Positions 39,041 through 47,924 of a stretch of DNA of 64,000 nucleotides are shown in pieces. The notes below the pieces were generated by a model. It was not told the DNA's origin, made no database searches, and saw only the letters and a program-made list of their open reading frames with translations. The stretch spans positions 496,001-560,000 of the forward strand of contig NZ_CP117255.1 in NCBI RefSeq assembly GCF_003240565.2, read 5' to 3'. Within the stretch, counting starts at the first letter, position 1. Every line of letters starts with the position of its first letter. This DNA is from Rhizobium tumorigenes (GTDB lineage: Bacteria; Pseudomonadota; Alphaproteobacteria; Rhizobiales; Rhizobiaceae). The position numbers and the translations under genes are program-made.

Positions 39041-42000
39041 ATGCCCCGCATCCTACTGGCGACCGACAGCCTTGATCCATCTGGTATGGGGGAGCACATG
39101 CTAGCCCTCGGTCGAGCCTTGGACAGGCGATGGGACGTGACCCTGGCATTGTTGTCCGAAGATTACAGTCCTTTGCTGATGCGAGCACTCAGGCATGGCA
39201 TGAGCGTGAAGCGCCTGCATTCCAACGATCATTTTGCCGCCTGGCTCAACGAGCAAGCCTTCGATGTCCTGCACGTGCATGCCGGTATCGGGTGGGAGGG
39301 TCATGGGCTCACTGCTGCCGGCATAGGGGGCGGCATCCCTGTCATCCGCACAGAGCATCTTCCTTATCTCCTGACGGATCCCGATCAGGTCGAAGAGTAC
39401 CTCCAGCATATCAAGGGTATCGGTCACCACATCGTCGTCTCTGACGCGTCCAGGGAGAGCTTTGTCGATCACGTGGCAGAGGACCGAATGAGCGTCGTCA
39501 GAAACGGCATCTACCCGCTGCATCCGCAGGAAGCAGCAGCCGAGGTGAAGACGGAGATGGGTCTGGATGGGCGCACCGTTCTTCTGACCGTGGCGCGGTT
39601 TTCGACCCAAAAGGATCATGCGACGCTGATAAACGCTCTGCCGAAAGTACTGGAGGCCCATCCGTCAACAGTGCTGCTGCTCGTTGGCTCCGGCGACGAG
39701 CTAGAGGCCACAGAAGCGCTAGCCTCGTCGCTGGGGATTTCCGACCATGTGCGTTTCCTCGGCCATAGACAGGATGTTGCCGACATCGCGAACATAGCCG
39801 ATCTCTTCGTTCTACCATCGCGCTTCGAAGGCCTGCCATTGGCGGTCCTCGAAGCCATGTCCCTCGCTATCCCTGTGGTCGCGACCCGTGTGGGCGGCAC
39901 GATAGAGGCACTCGGCGAACATCATGACTTTTTCGCGCAAGCTGGCGACCCCGCATCCCTTGCCGCCGTCATCAACAAGGCCCTTGCCGACACCGACAGG
40001 GCGACCAGCTCGGGCAATGCAGGCCGCTCGCGCTTTGAAGCGGAGTTTTCCGCAGAGCGGATGGCTGAGCAAACTGCCGCAATTTACGACCGTGTTCTAC
40101 AGGAATCGGCGATACATGATAAGAAGGATACAACCATGAAAAGGACCCGTCTCGCCTTCATCGGCGTCGGAGGCATTGCCCAACGGCATCTGGACATTCT
40201 GGCCACGTTCGACGATGTCGAACTGGTCGGCTTTGCTGATCCGGATCTCGAACGTGCCGACCGGGCAGCCATGCGTTTCGGCACAAGGTCTTTTCGGCAC
40301 CACAATGACATGCTCGACGAGCAGCGCCCAGACGCGGTCTATGTTTGCATTCCACCGTTCGCACATGGCGAACCGGAGCATGACCTAATTGCGCGAGGCA
40401 TCCCGTTCTTTGTCGAAAAGCCGGTCTCTCTCGATCTGAAGACGGCCGAGGCGATTTCTGCAGCGGTTGAGGCGAAGGGCATCATCACGGCGGTCGGCTA
40501 CCACTGGCGATATCTCGATACGGTCGACGAGGCGCGCGCGCTGCTGGTCAACAACCCTGCACAGCTTCTTTCAGGCTATTGGCTCGATTCAACGCCGCCG
40601 CCGCAATGGTGGTGGAAGCAGGACAAGTCGGGCGGACAGATTGTCGAGCAGACAACCCATCTTCTCGACCTCATCCGCTTCCTCATTGGTGATGTCCGGG
40701 AAGTCTACGGGCGGGTCGGCCATACCGACAGGGCGGAGTTTCCGGGTCTCGACGTCCCGACCGTGACAACGGCAAGCCTCACCTTTGAGAACGGCGTGGT
40801 GGCCAACATCGCCTCAACCTGCCTGCTCGGGTGGAACCACCGCGTTGGTCTGCACATCTTTGCCGACCGGCTTGCGATCGAATTGACCGACCGCGACATC
40901 ATGGTCGATACCGGGCGAGGGCGGCCGACGCGCGGCGCGGACGGCGATCCCGTGTGGCGCGAGGACCGCGACTTCATCGACGCCGTCAGCGGCGGGGAGA
41001 ATCGCATACGTTGCCCCTATAGCGATGCCGTGGCGACCCACCGCCTGGCGCTTGCCATCATGGCATCTGCGCAGAGTGGCGAGCCTGTGCGTCTCGACCT
41101 GCCAGACACAAAGCGGACGGCACCGGCGCCCCTGCAGTTCCAGCCGCGCCCTGAAGAGCACCATGGAATGCCGCCTGGCCACCGCAAGATCCGCTCGCTG
41201 GGCATTGAGGGACCCGGAAGGCCCTATTTTTTCGAATACGAGGAGGGGCCTCCGGCCGATGGCCAAGTGAGGCTGGAGACGCTGTTTACGGGCCTCTCGG
41301 CCGGAACCGAGTTGACGTTCCTCAAAAACACCAATCCTTATTTCCGTTCGCGTTTCGACAGCGAGCGCGGCGTCTTCGTGGGCAACGAGCCTAACCTCCA
41401 CTATCCGGTGCCATTCCTGGGCTACATGGAAGTTGCGAGGGTGTCGGAATCCCGGGCGACAGGTTTTGCAGAGGGCGCCATTGTCGCGTCCGCCTATGCC
41501 CACAAAACCGGCCACACCTCCAACCCTTACCATGACGTGCTCATCGCCATGCCTGACGCCATCGATCCGATCCTCGGCGTGCTCGTCGCGCAGATGGGGC
41601 CGATCGCCGCCAACGGCATCCTACACGCCGACGCGGTTGCCTACGGGGCCCACGTGCCGGCGTTCGGGGCAGGCGTCAAGGATCGTCCTGTTCTCGTGGT
41701 CGGTGCAGGAACCGTCGGGTTAATGACGGCGCTGTTTGCACAGGCGCATGGCGCGTCTGACGTCGTCATCGCTGACCCATCCGAATTTCGCCGGCGGAAG
41801 GCTGAGGCGCTGGGCTTGACGGCCATGACCGAAGATCAGGCATGGAACCATGCGAAAGCTCGCTGGCACGATGGCGCCATGGGGCGCGGCGCGGACCTCG
41901 TCTTCCAGACCCGCGCCCATTCGGACAGCTTGCACATGGCCCTGAAGGCGCTGCGTCCGCAAGGGACAGTGATAGACCTTGCGTTTTATCAGGGCGGCGC

Positions 42001-42271
42001 CGATGGCTTGCGTCTTGGTGAAGAGTTCCACCACAACGGCCTCAATCTTGTCTGCGCTCAAATTAATCGCGTGCCGCGAGGCCTTGCCCCCCTGTGGGAC
42101 AGGCGTCGGCTTGCCCTGGCGACGATCGACCTGCTGACGGCGAGGGGAGCCGAAATCCGCGAACACATGATCACCCATGTCATCCCGATTGACGACGCGC
42201 CCGGCTTTCTGGTCGATCTGGTCGAGAACAGGCCGGATTTCCTTCAGGTCGTCTTCCAGGTGGGCCAATGA
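39041..42271 (+). CDS. Triple fusion: GT4 glycosyltransferase / Gfo-Idh-MocA oxidoreductase / MDR dehydrogenase
   Basis: One uninterrupted 1076-residue frame. Residues 1-355: GT4 glycosyltransferase (VVRNGIYPL, ARFSTQKDH, PSRFEGLPLAVLEAMSLAIP). Residues about 366-690: Gfo/Idh/MocA oxidoreductase with nucleotide loop FIGVGGIAQRHL and active-site FVEKPVS. Residues about 710-1076: medium-chain dehydrogenase with Rossmann motif VVGAGTVGLM; the catalytic-zinc Cys site is absent (TGLSAGTEL instead), as in BchC-like members. A good Shine-Dalgarno sequence and ATG at 40136 would also allow the oxidoreductase part to be made separately. The last ATGA overlaps the next gene. The set suggests making and transferring an oxidised or epimerised sugar. 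Confidence 0.88.
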   Translation: MPRILLATDSLDPSGMGEHMLALGRALDRRWDVTLALLSEDYSPLLMRALRHGMSVKRLHSNDHFAAWLNEQAFDVLHVHAGIGWEGHGLTAAGIGGGIPVIRTEHLPYLLTDPDQVEEYLQHIKGIGHHIVVSDASRESFVDHVAEDRMSVVRNGIYPLHPQEAAAEVKTEMGLDGRTVLLTVARFSTQKDHATLINALPKVLEAHPSTVLLLVGSGDELEATEALASSLGISDHVRFLGHRQDVADIANIADLFVLPSRFEGLPLAVLEAMSLAIPVVATRVGGTIEALGEHHDFFAQAGDPASLAAVINKALADTDRATSSGNAGRSRFEAEFSAERMAEQTAAIYDRVLQESAIHDKKDTTMKRTRLAFIGVGGIAQRHLDILATFDDVELVGFADPDLERADRAAMRFGTRSFRHHNDMLDEQRPDAVYVCIPPFAHGEPEHDLIARGIPFFVEKPVSLDLKTAEAISAAVEAKGIITAVGYHWRYLDTVDEARALLVNNPAQLLSGYWLDSTPPPQWWWKQDKSGGQIVEQTTHLLDLIRFLIGDVREVYGRVGHTDRAEFPGLDVPTVTTASLTFENGVVANIASTCLLGWNHRVGLHIFADRLAIELTDRDIMVDTGRGRPTRGADGDPVWREDRDFIDAVSGGENRIRCPYSDAVATHRLALAIMASAQSGEPVRLDLPDTKRTAPAPLQFQPRPEEHHGMPPGHRKIRSLGIEGPGRPYFFEYEEGPPADGQVRLETLFTGLSAGTELTFLKNTNPYFRSRFDSERGVFVGNEPNLHYPVPFLGYMEVARVSESRATGFAEGAIVASAYAHKTGHTSNPYHDVLIAMPDAIDPILGVLVAQMGPIAANGILHADAVAYGAHVPAFGAGVKDRPVLVVGAGTVGLMTALFAQAHGASDVVIADPSEFRRRKAEALGLTAMTEDQAWNHAKARWHDGAMGRGADLVFQTRAHSDSLHMALKALRPQGTVIDLAFYQGGADGLRLGEEFHHNGLNLVCAQINRVPRGLAPLWDRRRLALATIDLLTARGAEIREHMITHVIPIDDAPGFLVDLVENRPDFLQVVFQVGQ
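40122..40138 (+). promoter_or_regulatory. Internal ribosome-binding site and ATG inside the fusion gene
   Basis: AGAAGGA (40122-40128) lies seven bases before an in-frame ATG (40136) that begins MKRTRLAFIGVGG, the natural start of a Gfo/Idh/MocA enzyme. This looks like a former separate gene that became fused by loss of the upstream stop codon, or a site that still yields a separate product. Confidence 0.65.
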
Positions 42272-44499
42272 GTTCGAATGAAGCCCCGGTCAGAATACTG
42301 TTCGTCTTCGCCTGGCTCGTCGTTGGCGGAGAGGAGACAGAAGTACGCCTGCTGGCCGAAAATCTAGATCGGCGGCGCTATTGCATCGATGTTGTCGCGT
42401 GCTTCCGCATGGAAGGCATGCCGGAGCAGACCCACGAGCAGCTGCGAGCTCTCCGCGTCGATGTCGACACAAGACCTTACGAGCTGTCCTTCGACGATAC
42501 GGTCAGATACCTCTCAGAAAAAGCAGCGGGATATGATATCGTCGTCTCCTGCCAGAACGTCGCCGACATCTACCCCGCTCTTGAACGGATGCATCTGAGG
42601 CCGTTGCTGATTGAACATGGCGGGTTGGTATCGGAGGCGCTGGCCGGGCCGAAACACCTTACGAGCCGTTATGTCGGCGTCTGCCGCTCGATCCGGGATG
42701 CGGCAGCTGCTATCATGCCAGGGCGCGAGGAGCATGCCATCGAGATCCCCTCGATGGTGGACTTGAAGGCGTTCGATACGACCCGTCGTTCAGCGCTGAG
42801 GGCGAGCCTTGGCATCACAGAAAGCCAGACGTTGACCGGTTGGCTTGGGCGGCTTGATCCGAAGAAGAACGTGGCCGACTTCATCGAGGCAGCTGCGCTG
42901 GTGTGCGCCAATGATGACAATGCCCGCTTCGTGATTGTCGGTGGCCCCGACGCCTTCATGCCGGACTATGCGGATGATCTGCGCGAACTGGCGCAGAAAC
43001 GTGGCCTCGGTGCCAGGCTCGCCTTTCTTGGCGACCGCAAGGATGTCGCCGATCTGCTGTCGGCCTTTGACATCTTCGTCTGGCTCTCCGAGGGGGAAGG
43101 CATGCCGCACGTGATCGCCGAAGCTGGTGCGGCGTCCTTGCCGGTCATTGCAACGCCCGACAACGGCGCGTTGCAGCAAATCGACGATGGTGTTTCCGGC
43201 ATCTTCGTGCCCTACCGCGATTATGTCGTCGTGGCCGAGAAAATCGCGTACCTAATTTCAAATCCGACGGTCCGACACCAGTATGGCTCCGCCCTGCGCC
43301 GGAAAGTCGAGGAAACCTATTCCGTCGCAACCGTTATTCCGCAGTGGGAGAGATTGTTTGCCGGAGTGCTTGCGGAACGCCGGCCGGCGTCGCCGACTGG
43401 CCTGTTCAAATCCTTCCTGCAGGGCGGCTTCGAATGTTCCACCCATAGGCTCAAGCCGCAAGAGGGCGAGGGCCGGCGGCTTGACATGATCGAAGCCATT
43501 GAGCACGACCGTTACGCCGAGCAGGATTACCGGCAATTGGCGCGTTACGGTATCCGCACGGTACGCGACGGTTTTCGCTGGCATCTGATCGACAGGCATG
43601 GCGGTTACGATTGGTCGAGCATCAGGCCAATGGTGAGGGCCGCCGTGGCGACAGACACTCAGGTTATCTGGGACCTGCTGCATTACGGCCTGCCGGACGA
43701 TGTCGACATCTGGTCACCGGCATTCGTCGACCGCTTCGCGCGCTTTGCTCGGGAATGCGCGCACATCGTACGGGAGGAAACTGCCGAGATACCGTTCTAT
43801 TGTCCCGTCAACGAAATCTCGTTTTTTTCATGGGGCGGGGGGGACGCCGGTTACCTCAACCCATTTGCCCATGGGAGGGGGTTCGAGCTCAAGGTACAGC
43901 TCGCACGCGCCGCCATTGCCGCCATGGACGCCATTCTTGCAGTGGATTCCCGCGCTCGTTTCGTGCATTGCGATCCGATCATCAACGTCGTCACCGATCC
44001 ATCGCGCCCTTGGGACGCTGGCGTGGCCGGCGGTCACCATCAGTCACAATTCCAGGGTTGGGACCTGCTTTCGGGCCGCATCTGGCCACAGATAGGAGGC
44101 GACGAGCGCTATCTCGACATCATCGGCGTCAACTACTATTTCAATAATCAGTGGATCCACGGTGGTCCGCCCATCGATCAAGGCCATCACCTCTACAAAC
44201 CGCTCAGCAAGCTTTTGGCGGAAACTTATGCGCGTTACGGACGACCCATCCTGATCGCGGAAACCGGGATCGAGAATGACCGACGCGCATCATGGTTCCG
44301 GTATGTGTCAGAAGAGGCCCGTCGGGCGCTGCAGCTGGGCGTTCCGCTGGAAGGTCTCTGCCTCTATCCCGTAGTCGACCATCCCGGCTGGGACGATGGA
44401 AGATACTGCCACAACGGTCTCCTGTCTTCGCACGTCACGTCAGCAGGCCGCGTTGTACATCAACCGCTGTGGGATCAGTTGACAGCCGCATATACCTAA
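42268..44499 (+). CDS. Fusion: GT4 glycosyltransferase / GH1-like glycoside hydrolase
   Basis: A 743-residue protein. Residues 1-375 are a GT4 glycosyltransferase (IEHGG, GRLDPKKNVADFIEAA, WLSEGEGMPHVIAEAGAASLPV). Residues about 390-743 are a TIM-barrel hydrolase related to family 1: GGFECSTHRLK, a candidate acid/base Glu516 in PVNEISF, and a candidate nucleophile Glu665 in IAETGIEND. Both Glu positions suggest an active enzyme. The ATG overlaps the preceding stop, so expression is coupled. No signal peptide is seen, so hydrolysis would be cytoplasmic, perhaps trimming or transglycosylating the product. The IS91-like element begins about 85 bases downstream. Confidence 0.88.
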   Translation: MSSNEAPVRILFVFAWLVVGGEETEVRLLAENLDRRRYCIDVVACFRMEGMPEQTHEQLRALRVDVDTRPYELSFDDTVRYLSEKAAGYDIVVSCQNVADIYPALERMHLRPLLIEHGGLVSEALAGPKHLTSRYVGVCRSIRDAAAAIMPGREEHAIEIPSMVDLKAFDTTRRSALRASLGITESQTLTGWLGRLDPKKNVADFIEAAALVCANDDNARFVIVGGPDAFMPDYADDLRELAQKRGLGARLAFLGDRKDVADLLSAFDIFVWLSEGEGMPHVIAEAGAASLPVIATPDNGALQQIDDGVSGIFVPYRDYVVVAEKIAYLISNPTVRHQYGSALRRKVEETYSVATVIPQWERLFAGVLAERRPASPTGLFKSFLQGGFECSTHRLKPQEGEGRRLDMIEAIEHDRYAEQDYRQLARYGIRTVRDGFRWHLIDRHGGYDWSSIRPMVRAAVATDTQVIWDLLHYGLPDDVDIWSPAFVDRFARFARECAHIVREETAEIPFYCPVNEISFFSWGGGDAGYLNPFAHGRGFELKVQLARAAIAAMDAILAVDSRARFVHCDPIINVVTDPSRPWDAGVAGGHHQSQFQGWDLLSGRIWPQIGGDERYLDIIGVNYYFNNQWIHGGPPIDQGHHLYKPLSKLLAETYARYGRPILIAETGIENDRRASWFRYVSEEARRALQLGVPLEGLCLYPVVDHPGWDDGRYCHNGLLSSHVTSAGRVVHQPLWDQLTAAYT

Positions 44500-44691
44500 A
44501 AAACGGGTCGCCACCGCGACCAGGCTGTGAGACTGCGGTGGCTGCTAGGCGGTGTGGACGGATTGCCGCATGTTTAATTTCTGCGATTGAACTAAGCCGC
44601 TGATCGCGGCGATTTGCGGCGGGCTTTGACGAGAGCGCCCTGACTGAGAGGATGGTTGTGTTGCAACCCACCCTTCAGACAGGAGGCCCCG

Positions 44692-45555
44692 ATGGCTGAG
44701 ATAAGCCCTCTTCGCCGCCGGATGATTGAGGACATGACGATCCGCAATTTGTCCCCGGCAACCCAAAGATCCTACATCAGTGCAGTCCGGAAGTTCAGCC
44801 GCTATTTCTCCCGATCACCTGATCGGCTTAATCTCGACGACATTCGCACGTTCCAGGTTCACCTTGTCTCGACGGGGATATCGTGGGCATCGTTAAATCA
44901 GATCGTGTGTGCTCTCCGATTTTTCTATGGCATTACCTTGGCCCAAGACGATGTCCCTGAGCGGATTCCATACGCGCGCAAACCCCGCAAGATCCCCGTT
45001 GTTCTGTCGGCGGACGAGGTGGCCCAATTTCTTGAGGCCGTCTCCAGTCTCAAGGCGCGTGTAGCGCTGACCACAGCTTATGCCGCTGGCCTCAGGGTCG
45101 GCGAGGTCTGTGGTCTGAAGATCGAGGATATCGACAGTTCCCGGATGGTGATCCATGTTCGTCATGGCAAAGGCGCCAAAGCCCGATACGTCATGCTGTC
45201 AAACGAGCTGCTGGGCATTTTACGCAGTTATTGGCGTCTATCGCGACCCACCGGGTTCCTTTTTCCAGGGCGCGATGCCGACAGGCCGATCGAACCGACC
45301 GTTTTGAACGCCGCCTGTCGTTCAGCGGTTGCCGCTACTGGCCTTTCAAAGCGGGTCACCGTCCATACGTTGCGGCATTCCTTTGCAACGCACCTTCTGG
45401 AGAACGGCACCGATATCCGGATCATCCAGGTCTTGCTTGGCCATGCCTATCTATCCAGCACTGCGCATTATGCACAGGTGTCCACCGACACCATCAGGTC
45501 GACCGCCAGTCCCCTTGACCGTTTGCGATTGGAGGTGACCCCGCCGGAAGCGTAG
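44692..45555 (+). CDS. Tyrosine recombinase of the IS91-like element
   Basis: A 287-residue tyrosine recombinase. The N-terminal SAM-like domain includes LSPATQRSYISAVRKFSRYF. Catalytic residues are visible: Arg in AAGLRVGEVCGL, His-x-x-Arg in HTLRHSFATHL, the second His in LLGHAYLSSTAHY and the nucleophilic Tyr in that last block. ATG 44692 has AGGAGG upstream. It is co-transcribed with the transposase, a pairing often seen in alphaproteobacterial IS91 elements. Confidence 0.92.
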   Translation: MAEISPLRRRMIEDMTIRNLSPATQRSYISAVRKFSRYFSRSPDRLNLDDIRTFQVHLVSTGISWASLNQIVCALRFFYGITLAQDDVPERIPYARKPRKIPVVLSADEVAQFLEAVSSLKARVALTTAYAAGLRVGEVCGLKIEDIDSSRMVIHVRHGKGAKARYVMLSNELLGILRSYWRLSRPTGFLFPGRDADRPIEPTVLNAACRSAVAATGLSKRVTVHTLRHSFATHLLENGTDIRIIQVLLGHAYLSSTAHYAQVSTDTIRSTASPLDRLRLEVTPPEA

Positions 45556-45559
45556 CAGG

Positions 45560-46747
45560 TTGCGTCCCGCCTTCGAAGTCGCCGACATCTTTCGGTGGCA
45601 TGGTGGCCCTTACAGACGCGAGAACGCCGGTCATCTTGGCCGCAGCGAACGACGCGTCATGGGAGCAATAGAAGCCTGCCGGACACCCAGGCTCGGGGGT
45701 CATGTCGATGCTTGCGATCAGTGCGGCAGAACCCGCATCTCCTATAACTCATGTCGTAATCGCCACTGCCCAAAGTGTCAGGGAGCCGCTCGCAAGGATT
45801 GGGTCGACGCACGCATCGCCGATCTCTTGCCGGTCCCCTATTTCCATGTGGTCTTCACGCTACCACGTGATGTCGCTGACATCGCCTTCCAGAACAAGGC
45901 GGTCGTCTATGCATTGTTGATGCAGATCTCGGCCGAGACCCTGCAGACCATCGCAGCTAACCCCAAGTGGCTAGGCGCAGAGATCGGCGTCACCGGCGTA
46001 CTTCACACCTGGGGCCAGGCGATGACCCACCATCCCCATGTCCACTGCGTCGTACCGGGCGGAGGCCTCTCACCAGACAGAACAAGGTGGATCAATTGCC
46101 GATCGGGCTTCTTTCTACCCGTGCGCGTGCTGTCACGTCTGTTTCGCCGACGCTTCCTGACAGCTCTCGCTGAAGCCTTTGCCAAAAACGAACTCCAATT
46201 CTTCAACGAACTCGCTCATCTCAACGATAGCAAGACATTCGCCCGCCATCTTGCCCGCGCTCGCAGCATCGAATGGGTGGTCTACTCAAAGCCCCCATTC
46301 GGCGGTCCAGATCAGGTACTTGCCTATCTTGGCCGCTACACCCATCGTGTTGCCATCGCAAACAGCCGCATCGTCCATGTCGATGACGACCATGTCGCCT
46401 TCAGATGGAAGGATTATCGTGGAGACGGTCGCGACCGTGAGAAGATCATGCGTCTTCATCCCCACGAGTTCATCCGGCGCTTTCTCCTTCATGTGCTTCC
46501 GGATGGCTTCCACCGCATGCGCCACTTTGGCTTCCTCGCCAATTGTCATCGGCGCGATCGTATCGCTCTCTGCAGAAGCCTCCTCGGCCAACCATCACCG
46601 ACAGGCGAGCGATCCCATTCGACAAAATCTCAGCAGGCCCATTCCTTCGAATGCCCCGATTGTCAGCGTCCCATGCGTCGAACTGGCGTCACCGTTGCCC
46701 CTGTACCACCGCCTCGGCCATCATCCTTCTGGTGCGATACTTCATGA
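45560..46747 (+). CDS. IS91-family HUH transposase
   Basis: A 395-residue rolling-circle transposase. The N-terminal zinc-finger is CDQCGRTRISYNSC then CRNRHCPKC. The HUH motif is HHPHVHCVVPGG and the catalytic Tyr pair is in YLGRYTHRVAIANSR. A C-terminal CPDC zinc element is present. TTG 45560 is the likely start. The frame is complete, so the element may still be active. Confidence 0.92.
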   Translation: MRPAFEVADIFRWHGGPYRRENAGHLGRSERRVMGAIEACRTPRLGGHVDACDQCGRTRISYNSCRNRHCPKCQGAARKDWVDARIADLLPVPYFHVVFTLPRDVADIAFQNKAVVYALLMQISAETLQTIAANPKWLGAEIGVTGVLHTWGQAMTHHPHVHCVVPGGGLSPDRTRWINCRSGFFLPVRVLSRLFRRRFLTALAEAFAKNELQFFNELAHLNDSKTFARHLARARSIEWVVYSKPPFGGPDQVLAYLGRYTHRVAIANSRIVHVDDDHVAFRWKDYRGDGRDREKIMRLHPHEFIRRFLLHVLPDGFHRMRHFGFLANCHRRDRIALCRSLLGQPSPTGERSHSTKSQQAHSFECPDCQRPMRRTGVTVAPVPPPRPSSFWCDTS

Positions 46748-47143
46748 TGTCAGACAACCGCAAACATCACAGCATATTCCCACTCGTCCAGCGCTGTGCC
46801 GGCGATCGATATCGCTCGACCCCCGCAAGATCGAACCGCTTCAGATCCCGGTACATTTGGCCCACAGGTTGCAAGGTCTCCGGCAAAACGCTCCCGAATG
46901 TCCATTCTCAGGATCAGCGACACCCTCGGAGCAATCGGGACGGCATGGTTCCGGCTCCGCCGACATAGGGCCGCTTCTCAATTCCCCATAGCAGCGTCCA
47001 ACAACCCGCGTCTTAGTTCAATCCGGCTTACATGAGGCCGCCCGAACCCGCCGCGCTGTCCCATGCGACCTCAAATAACCCTCCAGATTCCCAAATCAGT
47101 ATTTGAATGATTCATGGGTTGCCGGTTTCAGAGGAGATCGGCG
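46748..47143. other. 3' part of IS91-like element and left flank of IS5-type element
   Basis: Holds the inferred right end of the IS91-like element (to 47023) and the beginning of the next element. A TGAATGATTCA palindrome at 47104-47114 probably lies in or near the terminal repeat of the IS5-type element. No other gene is seen. Confidence 0.5.
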
Positions 47144-47924
47144 ATGCTGACGAAGATGACAGAGGCGGACTGGGCGGTCGCACTTGAGGTTTTCCGCGTC
47201 TCGCTTCCACGGCGGGGCGACAAGGGTCGAGATGACCGGCTGTTTTTGGAGGCCCTGCACTATTTCTCCGTCAACAATATCACCTGGCGCGGTCTGCCGG
47301 AGCGCTATGGACATTGGAACAGTGTCTGGAAGCGCTTTTCCCGATTGAGCAAGGCGGGTGTTTTTGAGATTTTCTTCGAGCACCTTGCCAGCCTGAGCAC
47401 GTCGGCCGATCTGGTTCAGATGTTCGACAGCACCGTGGTGCGCGAGCATGTTTCGGCAGCGGGAGCAAAAGGGGGCAATATGGCCAAGCGCTTGGCCGCT
47501 CGCGAGGCGGCTTCTCGACCAAAATCCACCTGAAGACCGATTTCGACGGACATCCCATCGCCTTTGGTCTGACCGGGGGCGAGAAAGGTGACGCTCCGCA
47601 CTTTCCAATCCTGCTTGGCCTTGGCCCCGATGTAGATCCCCGCGCCGCCACGGGCGACAAGGGCTATGACAGCAAGGCTAACCGGCAGACCGCAAGAAGA
47701 CGGGGCGCGGTTCCCGTCATTCCTTATCGTTCAACGGCAAAATCAAAGCCGACGTTCTTTCCCAAAGCGCTCTACAAAGGTCGCGCCCGCATCGAGCAAG
47801 CAGTCGAAAACTCAAGCGCTTCAAGCGCGTCGCGCTACGATGCGAGAAGACCAAACAAAATTTCTCCTCCATCGTCGCAATCGCCGCAGGCTTCATCTTG
47901 ATCAAATCCGTCCACACTGACTAG
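47144..47924 (+). pseudogene. IS5-family (IS427/ISL2-like) transposase, two frames plus an extra frameshift
   Basis: First frame 47144-47533 (129 residues; MLTKMTEADWAVALEVF to the Asp in LVQMFDSTVV) has GAGGAG upstream. The rest continues in another frame from about 47500: GGFSTKIHLKTDFDGHPIAFG, then GDKGYDSKANR and PFFPK-like blocks. In IS427-type elements this first change is a normal programmed frameshift. Near 47800 a second shift is present: after RIEQAV one base appears to be missing, and the expected KLKRFKRVALRCEKTKQNF continues in the other frame to TAG 47922-47924. The transposase is therefore most likely dead. Confidence 0.85.

Larger units (their letters stand above)
44585..47023 (+). 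mobile_element. IS91-family-like element with tyrosine recombinase
   Basis: About 2.4 kb that carries a tyrosine recombinase gene and an IS91-type HUH transposase gene with a four-base gap. The proposed limits are 12-base inverted copies: GATTGAACTAAG at 44585-44596 and CTTAGTTCAATC at 47012-47023, which contain GAAC and GTTC, the tetranucleotide targets known for IS91. No target duplication is expected for this rolling-circle type. Exact ends are inferred from these repeats only. Confidence 0.7.
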
